Program-made: the position numbers and the translations under genes
Source: Salipiger pentaromativorans
Lineage (GTDB): Bacteria; Pseudomonadota; Alphaproteobacteria; Rhodobacterales; Rhodobacteraceae
Direction of reading: 5' to 3'
Length of the DNA stretch: 64,000 nucleotides
NCBI RefSeq assembly: GCF_024721115.1
Contig: NZ_JAMDHK010000001.1
Coordinates: forward strand, 62,001 to 126,000
Shown: piece by piece, positions 38,217 to 48,069 of the stretch
Numbering within the stretch: the first letter of the stretch is position 1
Layout of the letters: the number at the start of each line of letters is the position of its first letter
Notes under the pieces: model-generated
Databases searched by the model: none
Told to the model about the DNA's origin: nothing
What the model saw: the letters and a program-made list of their open reading frames with translations, nothing else

Positions 38217-38639
38217 TCAGTCGTCGCGATGCACCTTCTCGCGGCGCTCGTGGCGCTCCTGAGCCTCGAGGCTCATGGTCGCGATCGGGCGCGCATCGAG
38301 GCGCTTGAGCGAGATCGGTTCGCCGGTCACCTCGCAATAGCCGTATTCGCCTTCGTCGATCCGGCGCAGGGCGGAATCGATCTTGGCGACGAGCTTGCGC
38401 TGGCGGTCCCGCGTGCGCAGTTCGATGGCGCGGTCGGTCTCTTCGCTGGCGCGGTCGGTGACGTCGGGAATGTTGCGGGTGGCTTCCTGCAGCGCCTCGA
38501 TCGTGTCGCGGCTTTCGGCAAGAATGTCGTTCTTCCAGGCAAGCAGCTTGCGGCGGAAATATTCGAGCTGGCGCTCGTTCATGAACGGCTCGTCCTCGGC
38601 GGGACGATAGTCGTCAGGAAGGAAGGTTTCGGGCTTCAT
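38217..38639 (-). CDS. dksA: RNA polymerase-binding protein DksA
   Basis: 140 aa from MKPETFLPDDYRPAEDEPFM. DksA enters the RNA polymerase secondary channel and acts with ppGpp on rRNA and amino-acid promoters. The coiled coil spans ~22-98, with the acidic tip in DRASEETDR (~62-70), then the globular YGYCEVTGEPISLKRLDARPIATMSLEAQERHERRE. Only one of the four zinc cysteines (C102) remains, as in other alphaproteobacterial DksAs I know, so it probably folds without zinc. A promoter is predicted at 38713-38741. Confidence 0.93.
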   Translation of the reverse strand: MKPETFLPDDYRPAEDEPFMNERQLEYFRRKLLAWKNDILAESRDTIEALQEATRNIPDVTDRASEETDRAIELRTRDRQRKLVAKIDSALRRIDEGEYGYCEVTGEPISLKRLDARPIATMSLEAQERHERREKVHRDD

Positions 38640-39117
38640 TTCTGCTCCCTCTGAAAAGCCGAACGCCCAGTCGGTTGACCCCGAAACGGGTCCGGCACCC
38701 CTTGCGAGGCAGCACTTATCCCAAGGCCGGAGGGTTGTCACTACACAATCACACAGCGGCCAGGCGTTTTTTCCGCGACCTGCACAAACGCAGGCGAAAG
38801 CGCCGGAAATCGCAGAAGATCCATTGCTGTGCATATGAATTCGTTACCTTTTCCCGCCAAGCTCCGCCAGCCGGGAAGCCGTGCTTTCGCGCCCGTGTTG
38901 TCAGTGATCGAGCCGCCGGGGTTTCAGGCAGCGCACACAGGTGGAAAACGGAAATGTCTCAGGGAAAAACCGGCCATCGCACGGGGCTTGTCGCGCTTGT
39001 CCGGCAAACCGCGTTCCGAGCGGCCCCTGCCCCGACCCGCACACGTCGGCGGCGGCGCTTGCAAAGCCGCCGCCGTCTCATTACCCCTCTGGGAAGGCTG
39101 CAACAGAGGGGGACGCG
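38640..39117. other. 478-bp divergent intergenic region dksA/moxR
   Basis: It contains a predicted dksA promoter (minus strand: GTGACA at 38741-38736, 17 nt, TAAGTG at 38718-38713). A GC hairpin CGGCGGCGGC/GCCGCCGCCG (39047-39056 with 39066-39075, loop GCTTGCAAA) lies about 40 bp before moxR. The reading frames across the middle are not convincing proteins. No tRNA or repeat copy seen. Confidence 0.5.
38713..38741 (-). promoter_or_regulatory. Predicted dksA promoter
   Basis: On the minus strand GTGACA (38741-38736) and TAAGTG (38718-38713) are separated by 17 nt, about 75 nt upstream of the dksA ATG. The -10 resembles that predicted for nuo (TAAGTC). Prediction from consensus only. Confidence 0.4.
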
Positions 39118-39960
<843 letters not shown>

Positions 39961-40070
39961 CTCTGCCCGACACCGCGCGGGCGGTCGAGGAACTCGAGCT
40001 TGATGCCAAAAAGACTGAGGGCGCCTCGGGTCGCATCGAGAACGTCTCTCACATCCAATCGCGCAGCGTC

Positions 40071-40258
40071 GCCGGGCCCGGCCGCTGTCCGTGGGGTGCC
40101 GCGCCGAGCGTCGAATCCCTCGGTTTATCCCGGCCAAATCCGAAAGACCTCTCAGTTATGCGCTTACCTCCCCAAAGCGGCAGCCCGCCCGGACGGGCAG
40201 CCGCTGGGCCCGGCGACGCTGCGCGCCTTATTCCGGGCCGCCGGTGCCAGGATGGAGG
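40071..40258 (+). repeat. Structured dispersed repeat, copy 2 of 3
   Basis: It aligns with 231-418 and 45430-45618 in the same orientation: GCCGGGCCCGGCCGCTGTCC, GAATCCC..GGTTTATCCCGGCCA, AATCCGAA, CCAAAGCGGCAGCCCGCC, GCCGCTGGGCCCGGCGACG, GCGCGCCTTATTCCGGGCC. The left arm is the most diverged of the three. It sits in the 350-bp gap between moxR (ends 39960) and the ABC ATPase (ends 40311). The flanking bits 39961-40070 and 40259-40310 show no gene. Confidence 0.85.
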
Positions 40259-40310
40259 TACGGGACTTATCTTTGCAGGTCGGCTGCGAAAGAAGATTAA
40301 GGTAAACCCC

Positions 40311-41390
40311 TTACCCTTTGACTGGAAAAACAAAACAGCGGTCGCGCCGCACCGTCAGCCACATCGGCGTGCCGGGTTTCGGCAGGAACACGTTGGGCAC
40401 GGTCGCCTTCAGCACCTCGCCGTTGAAATCCATCCGGTATTCCACCAGGCTTTCCGAGCCCATGAACCGCGCCCGCTCCACCACGCCGCGCGCCGGCGTG
40501 CCGGCCATGGCAGTGGGGTTGGGGCCGCGTCCGGCGCGGTCGAAGTCGATGCCCACATGCTGCGGTCGGAAGACGATCTCGACCTCGCCGCCGTCGGGCA
40601 CCCCGGGCGCCAGGAACTGGCCAAAGGGGGTTTCGGTCAGGGCCCCGCGAACTTTGCCGCGCAACACATTGATGTCGCTGAAAAACGCCACCGCCGCCTT
40701 GTCCACCGGCGCGTTGTAGATATTGTAGGGCGCACCGCGCTGGACGATGCGGCCGCCGCGCATCAGCGCGATTTCGTCGGCCATGCGCATCGCCTCTTCC
40801 GGCTCGTGGGTGACCAGCAGCACCGAGGCGCCTTCCTCCTTGAGCAGCGCCAGCGTCTCGTCGCGGATGCCGTCGCGCAGCCGGTTGTCGAGCCCTGAAA
40901 AGGGCTCGTCCATCAGCATGATCTTGGGCCGCGGCGCCAGCGCACGGGCCAGTGCCACGCGCTGCTGCTCGCCGCCCGAAAGCTGGTGGGGGTATTCGTC
41001 GATGAAATGCGCAAGCCCCACCCGGCTCAGAAGATCCTCGGCGCGGGCGCGCTTTTCCGATTTCGGCCCCTTCAGCCCGAAGGCCACGTTCTCGCCCACG
41101 GAAAGATGCGGGAACAGCGCGAAATCCTGGAACATCAGCCCGATCTGCCGGCGCTCGGGCGGGATCCGGAAGACCGTGTCGCAGATCAGCTTGCCATCCA
41201 CATGGATGGTGCCCTCGTCCTGCATATCGACCCCGGCGATCATCCGCAGCGTGGTCGACTTGCCGCAGCCCGAGGGGCCCAGAAGACAGGTCACATGGCC
41301 CGGCTGGATCGTCAGCGACACATGGTCCACCACCGGCCGCCCCTCGAAGCGGCGCACAAGATCGCGGATTTCCAACCGGGGTGTCTGCAC
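40311..41390 (-). CDS. ABC transporter ATP-binding protein (Fe3+/polyamine type), orphan
   Basis: 359 aa from a GTG at 41390 (QTPRLEIRDLVRRFEGRPVV follows). Walker A GPSGCGKST, Q-loop FQDFALFPHLSVGENVAFGL, signature LSGGEQQRVALARALA, Walker B ILLMDEPFSGLD-type (IMLMDEPFSGLD) and H-loop VTHEPEEA are intact. The last ~110 residues form a TOBE-type regulatory region. This is the layout of FbpC/PotA importer ATPases. No permease or binding-protein gene is nearby, so its partner is unknown. The frame continues upstream of the GTG without protein-like sequence. Confidence 0.88.
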   Translation of the reverse strand: MQTPRLEIRDLVRRFEGRPVVDHVSLTIQPGHVTCLLGPSGCGKSTTLRMIAGVDMQDEGTIHVDGKLICDTVFRIPPERRQIGLMFQDFALFPHLSVGENVAFGLKGPKSEKRARAEDLLSRVGLAHFIDEYPHQLSGGEQQRVALARALAPRPKIMLMDEPFSGLDNRLRDGIRDETLALLKEEGASVLLVTHEPEEAMRMADEIALMRGGRIVQRGAPYNIYNAPVDKAAVAFFSDINVLRGKVRGALTETPFGQFLAPGVPDGGEVEIVFRPQHVGIDFDRAGRGPNPTAMAGTPARGVVERARFMGSESLVEYRMDFNGEVLKATVPNVFLPKPGTPMWLTVRRDRCFVFPVKG

Positions 41391-41498
41391 GCAGCCCTGC
41401 CTCTGTTCTATCCGATGAAAAGTATCGGAATTCCCTAGGCGATTACCAGCGGGCGCGCCGTGCCGCAACCCGGCACATCCCGCGCTTGGCACGCGCGC

Positions 41499-42041
41499 CT
41501 AATGTTCCAGCGCCTTTCCCAGACGCGGCAGGCGCGCCTTCTTCAGCAGCGACCGCATGGTCCAGTCCTCGCCCGAGAGCCGCCGCGCCTCGGCCAGCAC
41601 CGACTCGCAGGCGCCGCGCACGAGCCCCGGCTGCGCCTCGTAGAGCCCGCGCAGAAAGCCGTCCGCATCGACCCGCGACAGCCCCTCTTCGGCAAGAATG
41701 CCGCGCGGGAAATCCTTGGCGTTCTCGGTGATGATGAGATCGGCACTGCCCGCGATGGCGGCGGCCAGCACATGCAGATCCGCCGGATCGGGCAGCCAGA
41801 GCCGCGCCTCCAGCGAGGGTTTCCAGCTGACTTCGGCCCCGGGCCATTGCGCGCGCAGCTGCGCGATCTCGCCGCGCGCCTGCACCTCTCCCATCGGCCC
41901 CAGCTTGCGCGCTGCCCGCGCCCATTCCTCAAGGATGCGCGCCGACCAGAGCGGGGTATAGGCGCCCGCCCGCGCCACGCCCAGAAGCACCTCGCGCATC
42001 ACCGTGGGGTAAAGCACGCAGGTGTCGAGCAGTACCTTCAC
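41499..42041 (-). CDS. PIN-domain protein (RSP_2648-like)
   Basis: 180 aa from a GTG at 42041 (KVLLDTCVLYPTVMREVLLG follows), overlapping the methyltransferase stop by 4 nt (GTGA). Acidic metal-binding residues of the PIN nuclease fold are visible: D near the start (LLDTCVLYP), E in ILEEWARA, and D's in LPDPADLHVLAAAIAG and TENAKDFP. It could be a toxin-like or RNA-processing nuclease. Constant linkage with the RNA methyltransferase in this family of bacteria argues for housekeeping rather than a toxin-antitoxin pair, and no antitoxin gene is seen. Confidence 0.8.
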   Translation of the reverse strand: MKVLLDTCVLYPTVMREVLLGVARAGAYTPLWSARILEEWARAARKLGPMGEVQARGEIAQLRAQWPGAEVSWKPSLEARLWLPDPADLHVLAAAIAGSADLIITENAKDFPRGILAEEGLSRVDADGFLRGLYEAQPGLVRGACESVLAEARRLSGEDWTMRSLLKKARLPRLGKALEH

Positions 42042-43234
42042 AGCCGGAACACCAGCGCCTTGAGATAGCCCGACTCGGCCAGCTGCGGCAGCAGCGGGTG
42101 GTCCGGCCCGGCAAAGCCCGTGTGCAAAAGCTGCGCGCGACGCCCGGCGCGGCCGATGCCGCGCAGGCAAGCGCCGGTGAAGCTGGAGAGATCGGCGGCA
42201 TGCGAGCAGGAGCAGAGCACCAGATAGCCGCCCTCGTCGACCAGCGGCGCCGAGAGCCGTGCCACCCGCTCATAGGCGCGCAGCCCGGCATCGAGCGCCG
42301 GTTTCGAGGGCGCAAAGGCCGGCGGGTCGCAGATCACGAGGCCGAAGCGGGCCTCTTCCCCGCCAAGCGCGGTCAGCACATCGAACGCATCGCCCTGACG
42401 GGTGCTGAACCGCGCGCTGGCGCCCATCTGCCCCGCCCCCTGCTCGGCCAGCGCCAGCGCGGGCGCCGAGCCGTCCACCGCCAGCGCCGAGCTTGCGCCG
42501 CCGGCCAGTGCCGCAAGGGCAAAGCCGCCCACATGGGAAAACACATCCAGCACCGCCTGCCCTCCGGCGAGCCGCGCCGCAAAGGCGTGGTTCGGGCGCT
42601 GGTCGTAGAAAAGCCCGGTTTTCTGCCCGCCGGTGAGGTCGGCCATATAGGTGGCGCCGTTCATCTCCACCGGCAGCGGCGCCTCGGGCGCGGCACCCAG
42701 GAGCACCGCATTGGCGTCGTCGAGCCCTTCGAGCTGGCGCCCGCGCGAGCCTGCGTTTTTCAGAATATTGGTCACGCCGGTGACCTCGGCCAACGCCTCG
42801 GCGAGCGGGGTCAGCAGCAGCTCGGCCCAGGCGGCGTTGGGCTGGATCACGGCGGTGTCGCCGAAACGGTCGATGATCACACCGGGCAGCCCGTCGGCCT
42901 CCGCATGCACCAGCCGGTAATACGGCGAGGGATAGAGCCGCTCGCGCAGCGCCAGCGCGCGGGTCAACCGCGCCGTCAGCCAGTCGCGCCCGATCTCGGC
43001 CTGGGCATCGCGGTCGAGCATGCGCGCGGCGATCTTGGAGGCCGGGGTGACCCCGACCAGCCCCACCGGCATGCGCGCACTGTCTTCCAGCACCGCCACG
43101 GTGCCGGGGGCCAGCGCCTTGGTGCGGCGGTCGAGTACCAGCTCGTTGGCATAGATCCAGGGAAAGCCGCGGCGGATGGCGCGGACATTGGCTTTGGGCG
43201 TCAGACGGACGACGGGCAAAAGGGCGTCACTCAT
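42038..43234 (-). CDS. Class I SAM-dependent RNA methyltransferase (RSP_2647/RlmI-like)
   Basis: 398 aa. An N-terminal PUA-like domain (VRLTPKANVRAIRRGFPWIYANELV...) is followed by a Rossmann methyltransferase domain: TGGQKTGLFYDQRPNH, SAM motif VLDVFSHVGGFALAAL at ~220, LVICDPPAFAPSK (catalytic DPP motif IV) and LCSCSHAADL. The family includes RlmI, which makes m5C in 23S rRNA; the exact target here is not provable. Confidence 0.88.
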   Translation of the reverse strand: MSDALLPVVRLTPKANVRAIRRGFPWIYANELVLDRRTKALAPGTVAVLEDSARMPVGLVGVTPASKIAARMLDRDAQAEIGRDWLTARLTRALALRERLYPSPYYRLVHAEADGLPGVIIDRFGDTAVIQPNAAWAELLLTPLAEALAEVTGVTNILKNAGSRGRQLEGLDDANAVLLGAAPEAPLPVEMNGATYMADLTGGQKTGLFYDQRPNHAFAARLAGGQAVLDVFSHVGGFALAALAGGASSALAVDGSAPALALAEQGAGQMGASARFSTRQGDAFDVLTALGGEEARFGLVICDPPAFAPSKPALDAGLRAYERVARLSAPLVDEGGYLVLCSCSHAADLSSFTGACLRGIGRAGRRAQLLHTGFAGPDHPLLPQLAESGYLKALVFRL

Positions 43235-43585
43235 GCCGCTCCTATACCCTGCCCCGCCGTCCGAGGGAAAGCGCCGAAATCGGATATGCCCCTGCGCAAA
43301 CGCGCCTTTTCACAGCGCTGCCGCCGCTTTGCCCCAAGGACGGGCCGCCACGGGATTCGCCCCTGCCGTGCGATGCCCCAAATGCGCCGCCGGTTGCCGC
43401 CCAGCCCGCAAAGCGATCAGAATCAGAGCAGACCCGGCCTGTCTTTCCGTCAATCGCGGCCATTGCGCGCCGATAATCGGTCTCACGGCGCATATGGCTT
43501 TACTGTTAGCGCTAACCAAATTACATGCTGGGGCATCGTGAAATTCCGCCGCCCCCGCACGGCGGCCAGAGGAGGGAAGCCCGCC
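43235..43585. other. 351-bp upstream region of edd
   Basis: Divergent gap between the methyltransferase (minus) and edd (plus). Apart from the LacI-type operator at 43505-43516 I see no gene, repeat copy or terminator. The first ~250 bp are GC-rich and unremarkable. AGAGGAGGGAAG at 43568-43579 is the edd ribosome-binding site. Confidence 0.5.
43505..43516. promoter_or_regulatory. LacI-family operator upstream of edd
   Basis: GTTAGCGCTAAC is a perfect 12-bp palindrome centred on CG, matching the general TGTTAGCGCTAACA consensus of LacI/GalR-family sugar regulators. It ends 69 bp before the edd start. No LacI-type gene is in the window, so the regulator acts from elsewhere. A sugar or gluconate effector is likely (inference). 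Confidence 0.7.
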
Positions 43586-45391
43586 ATGCCGCTCGACGCC
43601 ACGATCGCCAAAGTCACCGAGGCCATCGAAGCGCGCTCGGAATCCCGCCGCGCCACCTATCTCGACCGCATGCGCCGCGCCGCCGAGGAAGGCCCGCGCC
43701 GGGCGCATCTGACCTGCGGCAACCAGGCTCATGCCTATGCGGCGATGGGCGCGGATCAGGCAGCACTGGCCGAGGGGCGTGCGGCCAATATCGGCATCGT
43801 CACCGCCTATAACGACATGCTCTCGGCGCATCAGCCCTTCGAGCGCTTTCCGCAGATCATCCGCGACGCGGCGCGCGCGGCGGGCGGCACCGCGCAGGTG
43901 GCGGGCGGCGTGCCCGCCATGTGCGACGGGGTCACGCAAGGCCAGACCGGCATGGAGCTGTCGCTGTTTTCGCGCGACGTGATCGCGCTGGCGGCGGGGG
44001 TGGCACTCTCGCACAACACCTTCGATGCGGCGGTCTATCTCGGCGTCTGCGACAAGATCGTGCCGGGGCTGGTGATCGCGGCGGCGACCTTCGGCTATAT
44101 CCCCGGCATCTTCCTGCCCGCGGGCCCGATGACCAGCGGGCTGCCCAATGACGAAAAGGCCAAGGTGCGCCAGCAATACGCCGCCGGAGAGATCGGACGC
44201 GACAAGCTGATGGAGGCGGAGATGGCCTCCTATCACGGGCCGGGCACCTGCACCTTCTATGGCACCGCCAATTCCAACCAGATGCTGATGGAGATCATGG
44301 GGCTGCACCTGCCGGGCGCGAGCTTCGTGAACCCCAACACGCCGCTGCGCGACGCGCTGACCACGGTGGGTGCGACGCGGGCGCTGGAGATCACCCGGCT
44401 CGGCAATGATTATCGCCCGGTCTGCGACATCCTCGACGCCAAGGCATTCGTGAACGGCATTGTCGGGCTGATGGCCACCGGCGGCTCGACCAACCTCGTG
44501 CTGCACCTGCCCGCCATGGCGCGCGCCGCGGGGATCGAGCTGACGCTGGAGGATTTCGACGCGATTTCCTCGGTCACGCCGCTGATGGCCAAGGTCTATC
44601 CCAACGGGCTTGCCGACGTGAACCATTTCCACGCCGCCGGCGGGCTGCAATTCCTCATCGGCGAGCTGCTGGACGCGGGGCTGCTGCATGAGGATGTGAA
44701 AACCGTCGCCGGCGACGGGCTGTCGCTTTACACGCAGGAGCCCAAGCTGAAGGGGGGCGTGCTGAGCTATGAGGAGGCGCCGAAGGGCAGCCAGAACGAC
44801 AAGATCCTGCGCCCGGCCGGAGAGGCGTTCCAGCCCACCGGCGGGCTCAAGCAGCTTTACGGCAATCTCGGTCACGGCATGATGAAGATCTCCGCCGTGG
44901 CGCCCGAGCGCCATGTGATCGAGGCGAAGGCGCGGATCTTCCAGGATCAGGAGGCGGTGAAGGAGGCCTTCAAGGCGGGCGAGTTCACCGAGGACACGAT
45001 TGTGGTGGTGCGCTTTCAGGGGCCGAAATCCAACGGCATGCCCGAGCTGCACTCGCTGACGCCGACGCTGGCGGTGTTGCAGGATCGCGGGCTCAAGGTG
45101 GCGCTGGTGACCGACGGGCGTATGTCGGGCGCCTCGGGCAAGGTGCCCTCGGCGATCCATATCTGCCCCGAGGCCGCCGATGGCGGGCCGCTGGCCAAGC
45201 TGCGCGACGGCGATCTGCTGCGGGTCGATGCGGTGGCAGGCACGCTGAGCTGTCTGGAAGAGGGCTTCGAGGCGCGGGAGCCGGTGACGGCGGATCTCAC
45301 GGGGAATGGTCACGGTGTGGGCCGCGAGCTGTTCGAGGCGTTCCGGCAGAATGTGGGGCTGGCATCGAACGGGGCGGCGGTGGTGGTCTAA
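43586..45391 (+). CDS. edd: Phosphogluconate dehydratase
   Basis: 601 aa from [20 protein letters not shown]. It converts 6-phosphogluconate to KDPG, the defining Entner-Doudoroff step. IlvD/Edd family motifs: [44 protein letters not shown] and [12 protein letters not shown] (Fe-S cysteines), [44 protein letters not shown]. The [10 protein letters not shown] form marks Edd rather than dihydroxyacid dehydratase. eda is not downstream; repeat copy 3 and the TRAP terminator follow. Confidence 0.96.
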   Translation: MPLDATIAKVTEAIEARSESRRATYLDRMRRAAEEGPRRAHLTCGNQAHAYAAMGADQAALAEGRAANIGIVTAYNDMLSAHQPFERFPQIIRDAARAAGGTAQVAGGVPAMCDGVTQGQTGMELSLFSRDVIALAAGVALSHNTFDAAVYLGVCDKIVPGLVIAAATFGYIPGIFLPAGPMTSGLPNDEKAKVRQQYAAGEIGRDKLMEAEMASYHGPGTCTFYGTANSNQMLMEIMGLHLPGASFVNPNTPLRDALTTVGATRALEITRLGNDYRPVCDILDAKAFVNGIVGLMATGGSTNLVLHLPAMARAAGIELTLEDFDAISSVTPLMAKVYPNGLADVNHFHAAGGLQFLIGELLDAGLLHEDVKTVAGDGLSLYTQEPKLKGGVLSYEEAPKGSQNDKILRPAGEAFQPTGGLKQLYGNLGHGMMKISAVAPERHVIEAKARIFQDQEAVKEAFKAGEFTEDTIVVVRFQGPKSNGMPELHSLTPTLAVLQDRGLKVALVTDGRMSGASGKVPSAIHICPEAADGGPLAKLRDGDLLRVDAVAGTLSCLEEGFEAREPVTADLTGNGHGVGRELFEAFRQNVGLASNGAAVVV

Positions 45392-45429
45392 CCCCTACTG
45401 TCGGATCATGCACCATATACACAACGGAA

Positions 45430-45618
45430 GCCGGGCCCAGCGGCGGCCCGTGGGCTGACGCTCTGCCCGCTGAATCCCGTACTTTATCCCGGCCAGATCC
45501 GAAGGACCTCCCAGCTCAGCGCCCACGTCACCAAAGCGGCAGCCCGCCGGGACGGGCAGCCGCTGGGCCCGGCGGCGCTACGCGCCTTGTTCCGGGCCTG
45601 GGTGCGAGGATTGAGCTA
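45430..45618 (+). repeat. Structured dispersed repeat, copy 3 of 3
   Basis: Same orientation as copies 1 and 2. It is closest to copy 1 at both ends (GCCGGGCCCAGCGGCGGCCC and GCCGCTGGGCCCGGCGGCG) and to copy 2 in the middle (TTTATCCCGGCCAGATCCGA). It fills most of the 309-bp gap after edd. 45392-45429 holds nothing recognisable and 45650-45677 is a terminator. Confidence 0.87.
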
Positions 45619-45649
45619 GGGGCTTTGCCGGACACGCCCCCAAGAACCG

Positions 45650-45677
45650 AAAAAGCGGACCCGAGGGTCCGCTTTTC
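45650..45677. terminator. Bidirectional terminator between edd and the TRAP operon
   Basis: AAAAGCGGACC and GGTCCGCTTTT (45651-45661 and 45666-45676) form an 11-bp perfect stem around CGAG, with A/T runs on both sides. It can end the convergent TRAP (minus) and edd/repeat (plus) transcripts. Confidence 0.88.
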
Positions 45678-45700
45678 CATGTCTCAACCAGCATCCCCGA

Positions 45701-48055
45701 TCAGTTCGGGATCAGGTCCGGGATGATCGTCACGATCCCCGGCGCGAACCACAAGAGCGCCAGACCCGCCACCTGGATCGCCACGAAGGGCAGCACCCCC
45801 CGATAGATATGGCCCGTGGTCACGCTCGCCGGCGCCACGCCGCGCAGATAGAACAGCGCGAAGCCGAAGGGTGGGGTCAGGAACGAGGTTTGCAGGTTCA
45901 CCGCGATCATGATCGTCACCCATTTCGGATCGAAGGACCCGCCATAGATCACCGGCCCCACGATCGGCACCACGATGTAGATGATCTCGAGGAAATCCAG
46001 CACGAAGCCCAGGATGAACAGCACCAGCATGACGATCAGGAAGACCTTGTGCTCGTCATCGAAGCTTTTCAGGAAGCCCTGGATGTAATGCTCGCCCCCG
46101 AAGGAGATCACCACGAGGTTCAGAAGCTGCGAGGCCACGAGGATGGTGAAGACCATTGAGGTCACCTTCGCCGTCTCGCGCACCGCCGGGCCAAGCACCC
46201 CGGCCTTGAGCAGCACCCAGCAGGAGAAGAACAGCCCGAAGAGCGCGTAGAGATAGGCGGCCTGCGCCACGAAGAAGGCGATCCAGCTTTCTGCGCTGAC
46301 CTCTTCCGCGTTCACCCGCAGGTCGAAATTCACCCCCACGAGGATCATGATCACCACGGCAAAGGTGGACCAGAGCACGATGCGGGGCGATTTCTCCTGA
46401 TCGCCCAGCTTGCGATAGGCGGCCAGCATGATCGCGCCCGCCGCCCCCAGCGCCGCCGCAGGGGTCGGGTTGGTGATGCCGCCGAGGATCGAACCCAGAA
46501 CCGCCACGATCAGCACCAGCGGCGGGAACACCACCCGGATCAGATCGTTCTGCCCCAGCCGCTGCGCCGCATATTTAGCGCCCCAGAGCGTCAATAGCCA
46601 TGGCACCGCCATCAGCACGACGGTCACGCCCGAAGAGGTGACGGGAGAGATGAAGAGCGCATCCACGATGAGCCCCAGCACGATCCCGCCCGCGCCGACA
46701 TAAAGCGGCAGCGGATCGGAGCTGGGCGACACCGCCCGCCCCCAGGCCAGCACGATGCCCATCAGCACCGAGATCACCGCGATGCCGGTGCCGATCGGCG
46801 CGGCATTGGCGATCTTGGCGTCGCGGGCGGCAACCAGCTCTTCCGCGCTCAGACGGTGGCTTTCCTCGACACCGCCGGCGGCGTCGATTTCGGCCTGCTG
46901 CGCGACGGCCTCGTCCCAGGCCGACTGCCCGTGCAGCTCGATCATCGACGCCTGGCACTGCTCACCGACATTGGTGCGCAGGGTGGCGTTCTGGCCGGCA
47001 TCGGAAAAGCTCGACACGGTCAGCGATTGCGAGCCCACCACGTTGATCTGGCCAAGGCCGATGGTGCCCACGATGATCAGCACCGGCACCAGCAGATACC
47101 AGGTCAGCGCCTCGCTGCGGGTCACCGGCTCGCCCATGGCCGCCGCACTGCGCACCGGCGGCGCCTTGGACGGGTTCAGCATGGCGAAGCCGAAGGCATA
47201 GGCTGCGTAGAGCACCGCCAGCAGGATCCCCGGCAGCAGCGCCGCCTGAAAGAGCGTGCCGACCGAGACCACCGCGGGCTTGCCCAGATAGGTGAGCGCA
47301 TCGGTACAGCCCGCGGCCTGCGCCCGCGCCTCCTGTGCGGTCGAGTAGAGATCGCCCGCGAGCGTGCCCAGAAGCACGATCACGATGGAGGGCGGGATGA
47401 TCTGCCCCAGTGTGCCCGAGGCCGCGATGACCCCGGTTGCCAGCTCGGGCGAATAGTTGTTGCGCAGCATCGTGGGCAGGGCCAGCAGGCCCATGGTCAC
47501 CACGGTGGCGCCGACGATGCCGGTGGAGGCGGCAAGAAACGCACCCACCACCACGATGGACACCGCCAGACCGCCGGGCAGCGGGCCGAACACCCGCGCC
47601 ATGGTCTTGAGCAGATCATCGGCGATCTTGGAGCGCTCCAGCACGATGCCCATCATCACGAACATCAGCACCGCAAGCAGCGTCTCGATGCTTTGGCCCG
47701 CGATGACCCGCTCGTTGATGCGGTTCACGATGAAGGAGACGTTGCGGTCCAGCGCCACTTCCCAGCCGCGTTCGAACACCGGTGTCGCGTAGCGCGGCAG
47801 GTCCGGGTAGCGGAAGATCGAGATCAGATCCTCCTTGACCCCGCTCGCGACCAGCTCGCGATAGGCGTCCGAACTGCTGTCGATGGCCTGGTGCACCAAA
47901 AGCCCCGCGCTATCCAGCGCAGCGATGATGCCGAAGGAGATGACCCCCGCGCCACCGATGGCAAAGGCCACCGGAAAGCCGGAGAGAATGGCGGAAAAGA
48001 GCGTGAGAAAGACGATGATCAGGCCGATCTCGACGCCATCGAGTCCGAATAGCAT
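45701..48055 (-). CDS. dctM: TRAP transporter large permease (DctM), unusually long
   Basis: 784 aa against ~425-450 for ordinary DctM. The N-terminal half is the DctM fold with SIETLLAVLMFVMMGIVLERSKIADDLL, GGLAVSIVVVGAFLAASTGIVGATVVTMG and ASGTLGQIIPPSIVIVLLG; the C-terminal part ends LTPPFGFALFYLRGVAP. Between them lies a large extra region (~residues 290-560) with more helices and a soluble loop (SQSLTVSSFSDAGQNATLRT, then QSAWDEAVAQQAEIDAAGG). Long DctMs of this kind accompany TakP-like binding proteins. Third gene of the TRAP operon, 14 nt after dctQ. Confidence 0.88.
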   Translation of the reverse strand: MLFGLDGVEIGLIIVFLTLFSAILSGFPVAFAIGGAGVISFGIIAALDSAGLLVHQAIDSSSDAYRELVASGVKEDLISIFRYPDLPRYATPVFERGWEVALDRNVSFIVNRINERVIAGQSIETLLAVLMFVMMGIVLERSKIADDLLKTMARVFGPLPGGLAVSIVVVGAFLAASTGIVGATVVTMGLLALPTMLRNNYSPELATGVIAASGTLGQIIPPSIVIVLLGTLAGDLYSTAQEARAQAAGCTDALTYLGKPAVVSVGTLFQAALLPGILLAVLYAAYAFGFAMLNPSKAPPVRSAAAMGEPVTRSEALTWYLLVPVLIIVGTIGLGQINVVGSQSLTVSSFSDAGQNATLRTNVGEQCQASMIELHGQSAWDEAVAQQAEIDAAGGVEESHRLSAEELVAARDAKIANAAPIGTGIAVISVLMGIVLAWGRAVSPSSDPLPLYVGAGGIVLGLIVDALFISPVTSSGVTVVLMAVPWLLTLWGAKYAAQRLGQNDLIRVVFPPLVLIVAVLGSILGGITNPTPAAALGAAGAIMLAAYRKLGDQEKSPRIVLWSTFAVVIMILVGVNFDLRVNAEEVSAESWIAFFVAQAAYLYALFGLFFSCWVLLKAGVLGPAVRETAKVTSMVFTILVASQLLNLVVISFGGEHYIQGFLKSFDDEHKVFLIVMLVLFILGFVLDFLEIIYIVVPIVGPVIYGGSFDPKWVTIMIAVNLQTSFLTPPFGFALFYLRGVAPASVTTGHIYRGVLPFVAIQVAGLALLWFAPGIVTIIPDLIPN

Positions 48056-48069
48056 TTACCCTGCCCCTC

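Noticed and set aside
41499-42041. PIN protein as the toxin of a toxin-antitoxin pair
   Set aside because: No small antitoxin-like gene precedes it; it is coupled to an RNA methyltransferase gene instead, the arrangement I recall in related genomes.
42098-43585. In-frame extension far upstream of edd (frame open for ~500 codons before MPLDAT)
   Set aside because: It is antisense to the RNA methyltransferase and crosses the LacI operator; Edd length and N-terminus are correct from 43586.
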